Source of the DNA: Methanobacteriaceae archaeon
Lineage (GTDB): Archaea; Methanobacteriota; Methanobacteria; Methanobacteriales; Methanobacteriaceae
Reading direction: 5' to 3'
NCBI GenBank assembly: GCA_900766745.1
Contig: CAAFWR010000014.1
Span: forward strand, 1-10,544
Length of the DNA: 10,544 nt
Below are positions 5,711 to 10,544 of this stretch, piece by piece. A model generated the notes under the pieces. It searched no databases, was not told where the DNA came from, and saw nothing but the letters and a program-made list of their open reading frames with translations. Every line of letters begins with the position of its first letter. Within the stretch, counting starts at the first letter, position 1. Made by a program: the position numbers and the translations under genes.

Positions 5711-7075
5711 CTATAATATGAATGATCCCATAAGAACCAGTGCAATTGAAATAAGGATTAGACTTGATATTGAATCTGTAACACTGGTTGAAATTGGAAG
5801 TACAATATTATCAGGATCAAGATTATGCCTGTATGAGATTGTAGAGATGTAAAATACAACTATCATCATTATCGGGATTAAAATAAGGCCTGACAATGTG
5901 CTGATTTCAATTATCTTTATAAAGCCTATTCCCTGTGATTCAAAAATACGTGATGTGGCTTCAGCTAAAAATCCTATAGTAGGATACATTGCAATAGCTA
6001 ATATTAATATTAATATGAAATTGAAAAATGTGTTCTTTTTAGGTTTTAATACGGGTTCTATTAAACCTGAGTGAAGTCCTGATGATATTCTAGCTCCAAG
6101 AATACTTACAAGGCTTCCGCTTTCACCTGAAAATAGTGGCAGCAATGTTAAAAGACTTGGGTTTGTAAGTAGTGTTTCAAGTGAACTGTTAAATATTCCT
6201 CCAGCTACAACCCCTAATATTGAGCAGACGAATAACACCGGTGTAGACTGACCAATAATGGTTTTTGTTTCCTCACTTTCCCTTAGGCCATATAAGAATC
6301 CTGCAACAACGATTATGATAAATATTATGAATACTGCATATTTTACAATCATAATTGAGCTGAAGACTGAAAGTATTAATATTGAGATGATAATAGCTGG
6401 AAGTGTAAATAAGTCACCGAAAGCAGCTATAATCGGTGTTGTAATATTGTCCGGATCCCATCCGTTTTCAAAACTTTTAAGAGAAATGAACATTGTAATT
6501 GGAAGCATTATAATATTTGATATAAGGCCTGCAATTATGCTTATTAAAGCAAAATCAACAAAGCTCATGCTTTCAAAATGTAATATGATACATAATACCT
6601 TTGCTACAAAAGCCAAAAACAGTGACAGTACAAGTGTTAAAACCAGGGAGGACAATATATTATCTGTCAATGCTTCAGTTTTCTTGAATTCAGGTGTTAG
6701 AATACCGATATGAAGGTTTGTAGATAATCTTGATCCAAAGGAACCGAAGATATTTCCTCTCATACCGATAGCTCCCGGAATAAGTACAAGAAGTCCTGGA
6801 TACTTCTCTAAAAAATAAGTCATGTTTCCAAGAATCAGCCCTGCCACTAGGTCTCCGCATGCACAGATAAGAAGTGCAATGATACCTTCTTTTATATTTC
6901 CTTTATAGTCTTCTAAAAATTCCCGGAAATGTTTTTTAAATGATTTGCTCTCAAATTTAAATAGCTTTGATGATTTGTTAATGTTTTTAAATAAAAAGAT
7001 TATGGAATTTACAAAAAACATTGGAATAGCTGATAAAATATGGCGAATCACTTTCGCTAGACTTCTGTCCTTCAT
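5711..7075 (-). CDS. MgtE/SLC41-type divalent cation transporter, two repeats
   Basis: This is a 454-residue integral membrane protein. ATG 7075 is chosen because GGTGA (7085-7081) is exactly 5 nt upstream; a GTG at 7084 in frame would lie inside that site. After an N-terminal region with a hydrophobic stretch, two homologous MgtE membrane domains follow. Repeat 1 has PGAIGMRGN-x(2)-GS and DPDNITTP...GD; repeat 2 has SGESGSLVS-x-LG and DPDNIVLP...TD. The N-domain and CBS regulatory domains of bacterial MgtE are absent, so the layout is like eukaryotic SLC41 and archaeal tandem forms. It probably moves Mg2+ or Co2+ through the cell membrane. It is last in a minus-strand operon, 36 bases after the PhoU/TrkA-C gene, which probably supplies the missing cytosolic regulatory part. 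Confidence 0.9.
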   Translation of the reverse strand: MKDRSLAKVIRHILSAIPMFFVNSIIFLFKNINKSSKLFKFESKSFKKHFREFLEDYKGNIKEGIIALLICACGDLVAGLILGNMTYFLEKYPGLLVLIPGAIGMRGNIFGSFGSRLSTNLHIGILTPEFKKTEALTDNILSSLVLTLVLSLFLAFVAKVLCIILHFESMSFVDFALISIIAGLISNIIMLPITMFISLKSFENGWDPDNITTPIIAAFGDLFTLPAIIISILILSVFSSIMIVKYAVFIIFIIIVVAGFLYGLRESEETKTIIGQSTPVLFVCSILGVVAGGIFNSSLETLLTNPSLLTLLPLFSGESGSLVSILGARISSGLHSGLIEPVLKPKKNTFFNFILILILAIAMYPTIGFLAEATSRIFESQGIGFIKIIEISTLSGLILIPIMMIVVFYISTISYRHNLDPDNIVLPISTSVTDSISSLILISIALVLMGSFIL

Positions 7076-7111
7076 ATTTATCACCTATTATCATAATTTC
7101 ACCTTATAATC

Positions 7112-7714
7112 TTAATCGTCGTCAGATTCCAGTTCTTCTGGAATGTCTTCTAAAAGTATTTCTCCACTTGAGAGTTTGTATAATAATTCAGCCCCTGCTT
7201 CTGTACCTTTAGTTAAAAGCACATCTCCTTCAAGAATTACTGTGTCTTTATTTGGGCCGTAAATCCATGAATCTCCACGTCTGATAGCTATTACTCTCAT
7301 ACCTGTACGGTTTACAAGAAGCAAATCACCTAGAGATTGGTTAACTAGTTCTGAGCTTCCATCTACAATGGATCTTACAATCATTTTTTCAGATTCTTCC
7401 ATAACCATTTTAAAAACAGGATGTGGTTTAAAGCCTGTTATAACCAAATCCGCCAAATCCTTAGCTGCATTTGCCATACTCTCAGCAGCTTCGGCGATTT
7501 CTAAAAGTGCTGTTAACTTTTCTGCATCTTCATATGAACGGGCAGCTACCAATGACTGTTTTTTAATCTCATAGTTCATAGCATTAACTCTATTTTCAAG
7601 TTTTAAAACCTCTTCAGCTGCATCTTTGCTGTTGAACAAAACAGCAGAATATGCTAAGTCAACCATCAGTTCCGACATATTTTTCATTTCGATTAAAATA
7701 TTTTTTATAGACAA
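7112..7714 (-). CDS. PhoU-like / TrkA-C (RCK-C) domain protein
   Basis: This is a 200-residue soluble protein. TTG 7714 is preferred as start: GGTGA (7724-7720) is 5 nt before it, the same spacing as in the next gene, whereas GTG 7723 overlaps the site. Residues 1-105 form an all-helical PhoU-like region ([32 protein letters not shown]). Residues about 108-185 are a TrkA-C/RCK-C domain ([38 protein letters not shown]). The tail is acidic (EELESDDD). Such PhoU-RCK-C proteins accompany ion transporters in methanogens and may bind a small ligand to gate the partner. It starts 11 bases after the cobJ stop and is followed by the MgtE-like transporter, so a cytosolic subunit of that transporter is the likely role. 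Confidence 0.87.
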   Translation of the reverse strand: MSIKNILIEMKNMSELMVDLAYSAVLFNSKDAAEEVLKLENRVNAMNYEIKKQSLVAARSYEDAEKLTALLEIAEAAESMANAAKDLADLVITGFKPHPVFKMVMEESEKMIVRSIVDGSSELVNQSLGDLLLVNRTGMRVIAIRRGDSWIYGPNKDTVILEGDVLLTKGTEAGAELLYKLSSGEILLEDIPEELESDDD

Positions 7715-7725
7715 TAGAATCACCT

Positions 7726-8799
7726 CTATAAATCATAAGGGTCATTACCAAGTAAACAAGCTCGTCTAAGCTTTAATAAAGTTTTTTTCTTTTTCTTTAA
7801 ATCATCAACATCGTCCAAAATTCCTTCTAAAGGCTTATGAACAGCATCAACACCTTCAGGAGTATGAATCCATACACAGTCTTTACAGTTCCAAACTCCC
7901 TTACCTTTAATCCAGTTTCCTCCTGTTGAGCTGTCGCCACATGGATAAAATGGACAATAGCAGAAATCACAATACTGACCGTCGTAGTGACATGGATAAA
8001 AATCACATTCCCTGTTCTCCCCATGGGCTATTTCGCCATTTAAAAACCTTTCATAATGTTCTCTTGAAAAAGGATGGATATCAGAACGTATAACATATCC
8101 CCTTGGAGTAATCAATTTTCCATTCTGAACATATGTCAAATCATTTCCAACAACAAGGGTACAGGACATGTTAACCATCTCTTCAGTTAAATCCTTGATT
8201 TTTACAATGGATGTTTTTGAAGGGGAATATGAACTATCTACAATACCTATTAAACAGTCAGGCCCTTTAATATCTAAAACTTTATTGATAAAACGTCTAA
8301 AAGGTTCTTTGCGTGTTTTGCTAATTGGATTGTAAATAGCTATAATAAGATTGGCTTTAAGTGAATATTCCAATTTGGTTTCAATTTCTGAAAGTGGAGT
8401 TAAAATATTACTTAAGCTGATAGCTGCAAAATCGTTTAGTGGAGCTCCCAGCATGTCAGCAGCAAAGTTAACCGCTGAAACACCAGGATGAACCTTGATT
8501 TTAACATCTTCATATTTGCTCTCAATCTGGTACAAAACATTAGCCATTCCAAATACACCAGGATCTCCGGAACTTATTAAAGCAACAGTATGGCCTTCTC
8601 TGCTTTTTTCAATAGCTAATTCTGCTCTAGCTATCTCATCACCCATACCTTTTTTTATAATTTCCTTACCTTCAACCAAATCTTCAATCTGGTCTATGTA
8701 TTTTTTATAGCCAATTATAATATCTGACTCTTCAATAGCTTTAATAGCTCCAAGAGTCATATTATCTCTATTTTGACCTATTCCAATAACATTGATCAT
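7726..8799 (-). CDS. cobJ: Cobalt-precorrin-3B / precorrin-3B C17-methyltransferase with C-terminal Cys-rich domain
   Basis: This is a 357-residue cytosolic enzyme. The N-terminal 245 residues are a tetrapyrrole methylase of the CobJ/CbiH type: MINVIGIG opening, GYKKYID near 30-38, [11 protein letters not shown] (76-86), [18 protein letters not shown] (about 104-121), AIYNP-S-TR and a VGN turn. It transfers a methyl from S-adenosylmethionine to C17 with ring contraction in corrin synthesis; in a methanogen the cobalt-early (CbiH) reaction is expected. Residues about 262-320 hold eight Cys (265, 270, 277, 280, 282, 287, 305, 308), matching the cysteine-rich small domain seen with archaeal cobalamin proteins; it may bind metal. 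ATG 8799 is 5 nt after AGTGA; an in-frame GTG at 8808 overlaps the upstream stop but lacks a ribosome-binding site. Confidence 0.92.
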   Translation of the reverse strand: MINVIGIGQNRDNMTLGAIKAIEESDIIIGYKKYIDQIEDLVEGKEIIKKGMGDEIARAELAIEKSREGHTVALISSGDPGVFGMANVLYQIESKYEDVKIKVHPGVSAVNFAADMLGAPLNDFAAISLSNILTPLSEIETKLEYSLKANLIIAIYNPISKTRKEPFRRFINKVLDIKGPDCLIGIVDSSYSPSKTSIVKIKDLTEEMVNMSCTLVVGNDLTYVQNGKLITPRGYVIRSDIHPFSREHYERFLNGEIAHGENRECDFYPCHYDGQYCDFCYCPFYPCGDSSTGGNWIKGKGVWNCKDCVWIHTPEGVDAVHKPLEGILDDVDDLKKKKKTLLKLRRACLLGNDPYDL

Positions 8800-8807
8800 T
8801 TCATTCA

Positions 8808-9293
8808 CTAAAATAATTTTAATATAGACTGTATTTTAATAGAATCTATGTTAACATTTCCTCCACTTGTTGCATTACCTGTTGCAACGATCTTATAAGA
8901 AGGATCTCGACTTATAACAATCTGAGAAGATGTTGAATTAGGAGAAGCATAACCTAACACTTCAATTGTTACATTTAAAGTATCATCATCAGGATTGCTA
9001 TAAGTAGTCATATTCATGGAATCTATATTAACACCATCTACCTTAGACAGATTCTCAATTTTTAAAGCGACCTGCTGTTTATTATCAATTTTAACTGGAG
9101 TCGGATCTTTAATCAATACCTTGTTAACATTGTCTGGACTAATGAAAGAAGATATTTCATCGATTTGCATATTAATCAGCCCCTGTACATCAGGTGCCTC
9201 TGAAGTAACTATAGTATAGGAACTGAAAAGCCCAACTTCGAAAAATACGATGAATAATATAACAACAAGTATTATCCTAAATATTTTTACCAT
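8808..9293 (-). CDS. N-terminally anchored extracytoplasmic protein, sequon-rich
   Basis: This is a 161-residue protein of no recognised family. Residues 5-27 are a single hydrophobic helix after a short Lys/Arg N-terminus, so it is a signal anchor or secreted. The rest is hydrophilic and beta-rich, with no Cys and five N-x-S/T sequons (N81, N94, N107, N119, N140), suiting a glycosylated domain outside the membrane. ATG 9293 follows AGTGA (9302-9298) by 4 nt. It is the first gene of the minus-strand operon; its TAG is 8 bases before the cobJ ATG, so it is co-transcribed with the corrin enzyme and the transporter. Whether it takes part in metal uptake is unknown; a surface binding protein is one guess. 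Confidence 0.8.
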   Translation of the reverse strand: MVKIFRIILVVILFIVFFEVGLFSSYTIVTSEAPDVQGLINMQIDEISSFISPDNVNKVLIKDPTPVKIDNKQQVALKIENLSKVDGVNIDSMNMTTYSNPDDDTLNVTIEVLGYASPNSTSSQIVISRDPSYKIVATGNATSGGNVNIDSIKIQSILKLF

Positions 9294-9312
9294 GATATCA
9301 CTTAAATTAAAT

Positions 9313-9328
9313 ATCTAATGTTTTAGAT
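9313..9328. promoter_or_regulatory. Inverted repeat upstream of the cobJ operon (candidate operator)
   Basis: ATCTAA-TGTT-TTAGAT lies 20-35 bases before the first ATG of the minus-strand operon, between the likely TATA box and the start codon. This position suits a repressor, for instance a metal- or corrin-responsive one; no regulator is identified. Confidence 0.35.
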
Positions 9329-9333
9329 TTATG

Positions 9334-9343
9334 ATTATTATAG
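9334..9343 (-). promoter_or_regulatory. Probable TATA box of the minus-strand cobJ operon
   Basis: On the minus strand CTATAATAAT lies about 41-50 bases before ATG 9293, giving a predicted leader of about 20 nt, similar to the layout of the small acidic genes. AT-rich background limits confidence. Confidence 0.35.
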
Positions 9344-9460
9344 ATAATAAACATAACGAATTTATCTTAAAGATTTTAAAGAATTAGCTGTTCAACAATT
9401 ATTTTTGGAGAAATCCCTTATTTTTTTAAATAGATATTATTTTATATGTTAGTATATCTA

Positions 9461-9474
9461 GCTATTGCAATAGC
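9461..9474. repeat. Perfect 14-base palindrome
   Basis: GCTATTGCAATAGC equals its own reverse complement. It is part of the TAGCTATT/AATAGC sequence family that recurs through the window. A binding site or chance enrichment are both possible. Confidence 0.4.
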
Positions 9475-9554
9475 CAAATGAGTATAAAATTCATGCCTAT
9501 AAAATAATTACAGTTCGCTTTCATTAAATTATATTTTAGATATTTCAAACTATG

Positions 9555-9574
9555 ATGGTTAAGTTAGCTATTGA
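9555..9574 (-). repeat. Right copy of the 20-base inverted repeat
   Basis: The reverse complement is identical to 1763-1782. Here the element lies only about 55 bases downstream of the adhesin stop, whereas on the left it is about 835 bases downstream. The hairpin and small-ORF locus occupies that difference. Confidence 0.75.
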
Positions 9575-9629
9575 TTATTTATGTGTTCTGTTTTGCCTGT
9601 TTTTTCCTTTTTGTTTAGTAGACTAATTT

Positions 9630-10544
9630 TCATAAAGTAAAAAAATTAATATTCGAATTAGGGGGATAATAATAAGTCTCATTGTTTAAAACTACGATAG
9701 AAGTTCCTGAAATAGTGCCTTGAGTGACTATGTATACAATACCATTTCCACCATTTAAATTTAAATCTTTAGCTGCATTAATTCCATTAGATTGCTCTGA
9801 TTTACTATTAACAAAATTACAATTATTCATAGTGCCAGCAACAGACCAGCAGATAGCCCCTCCAGAACGAGCAGTATTATTAGTAAAAGTACATTCAGTT
9901 AAAATATTATTAGTGGCCTCATCGTGAACACCTCCCCCATTATTAGTGGCGGTATTATTAGTGAAAGTGCATCGAATTAAAGTAGCGTTAGGAGCCAACA
10001 AACGAACACCACCTCCTACACTTTTTGCTATGTTACCAATGAAAATTGATCCAATTATAGTACCATTACGGCTATTCCAAGAAATAGCTCCACCCCATGT
10101 CCCAGTGTTACCTGTGAATAAAGAGTCAATTAACATACCATTAGAACCGGGCCAATCAATGGCTCCACCATTTCTACTAGCCGTATTGTTAGTAAAAGTA
10201 GAACTACTTAAAGTACCATTAGAACCATGCCAGACAATAGCGCCACCCCATGTGGCAGTATTATTAATGAAATTAGAATCAGTTAAAACACCATTAGGGC
10301 CAATCCATTGAACTCCTCCACCATTATCTTTTGCAGTATTGTTAATGAAGTTACAATTTCTTAACATTCCATTGTTCCCTCTCCATTGTATTGCTCCTCC
10401 GTTGCTAGTAAAATTGAAGTTTCGGAAAGTAATTTTCTCTATTACAACGTTGTCTCCAGTCACTTCAAAGTGAAGATTTCCACCTTTAGCATCGAAGATT
10501 ACATTAGTGCTTTGACCTGAGATGGTTACACCTTTTCTATTTAA
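9630..10544 (-). CDS. Adhesin-like parallel beta-helix protein, C-terminal part (5' end outside window)
   Basis: The minus-strand frame is open to base 10544, so the GTG at 10463 is internal and the start lies beyond the window. The visible 304 residues have the same repeat pattern as the left adhesin (GG-A-I-x-W, NG-x-L, C-x-F-x-NNTA) and the same tail NNETYYYPPN then NINFF, ending in TGA. No membrane anchor or wall-binding domain is visible. The segment 10485-10325 matches the left gene at about 85-90% of bases by eye, with exact blocks of about 20 bases; the middle repeats are more divergent. The gene reads in the same direction as the cobJ operon, 336 bases upstream of it. Expected location is the cell surface; the binding partner is unknown. 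Confidence 0.85.
   Translation of the reverse strand, partial: LNRKGVTISGQSTNVIFDAKGGNLHFEVTGDNVVIEKITFRNFNFTSNGGAIQWRGNNGMLRNCNFINNTAKDNGGGVQWIGPNGVLTDSNFINNTATWGGAIVWHGSNGTLSSSTFTNNTASRNGGAIDWPGSNGMLIDSLFTGNTGTWGGAISWNSRNGTIIGSIFIGNIAKSVGGGVRLLAPNATLIRCTFTNNTATNNGGGVHDEATNNILTECTFTNNTARSGGAICWSVAGTMNNCNFVNSKSEQSNGINAAKDLNLNGGNGIVYIVTQGTISGTSIVVLNNETYYYPPNSNINFFTL

Larger units (their letters stand above)
9294..9629. other. Intergenic region between right adhesin and cobJ operon
   Basis: These 336 AT-rich bases hold no gene. They contain the probable promoter and operator of the minus-strand operon (9313-9343), a perfect 14-base palindrome GCTATTGCAATAGC (9461-9474), and a stretch around 9490-9610 homologous to 1720-1830 in inverted orientation, with a 20-base exact match at 9555-9574. 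Confidence 0.65.

Noticed and set aside
6258..6713. Open frame of 151 codons on the plus strand
   Set aside because: It is the antisense shadow of the mgtE-like gene, with no ribosome-binding site and no sensible protein pattern.
9946..10311. Open frame of 121 codons on the plus strand
   Set aside because: It is antisense to the repeat region of the right adhesin; its apparent repeats merely mirror the adhesin repeats.

Overview
The window looks like a piece of a low-GC methanogen chromosome, most probably Methanobrevibacter or a close relative in the Methanobacteriales. The reasons are the strong A+T bias, Shine-Dalgarno sites of the GGTGA/AGGAGGT type about 5 nt before the start codon, large adhesin-like beta-helix proteins, pilin-like proteins with archaeal class III signal peptides, a CobJ/CbiH methyltransferase fused to a cysteine-rich domain, and a two-repeat MgtE-type transporter next to a PhoU/TrkA-C protein. 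The species call is inference; no rRNA or other marker gene is present.

Layout. Both ends are cut through adhesin-like genes: the left one (1-927) reads rightward, the right one (9630-10544) reads leftward. They are close paralogues, so they form a long inverted repeat around the middle of the window. After the left adhesin comes a gene-poor stretch of about 1.1 kb (928-2055). It holds several strong hairpins, two of which carry the same 8-nt loop sequence. It also holds a previously easy-to-miss 30-codon minus-strand ORF (1308-1400) with the best Shine-Dalgarno site in the window, encoding a hydrophobic peptide. Next is a tight plus-strand three-gene operon (2056-4673): two membrane-anchored pilin-like proteins and a soluble protein with a JAMM/MPN-like metal-site signature. 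Three tandem copies of a small acidic protein follow (4715-5671), with mosaic sequence sharing and duplicated promoters.

Convergent with these is a minus-strand operon reading from 9293 to 5711: a short N-terminally anchored, sequon-rich protein, then cobJ/cbiH, then a PhoU/TrkA-C regulator-like protein, then an MgtE-like divalent cation transporter. The last two probably form a transporter and its cytosolic partner. Their linkage to a corrin-ring enzyme suggests, without proving it, that the transported ion could be cobalt.

The parts most worth a second look are the small-peptide and structured-RNA locus at 998-1480, the pilin/pilin/JAMM operon with its tandem acidic paralogues, and the inverted adhesin pair with a second shared inverted element in the flanking DNA.
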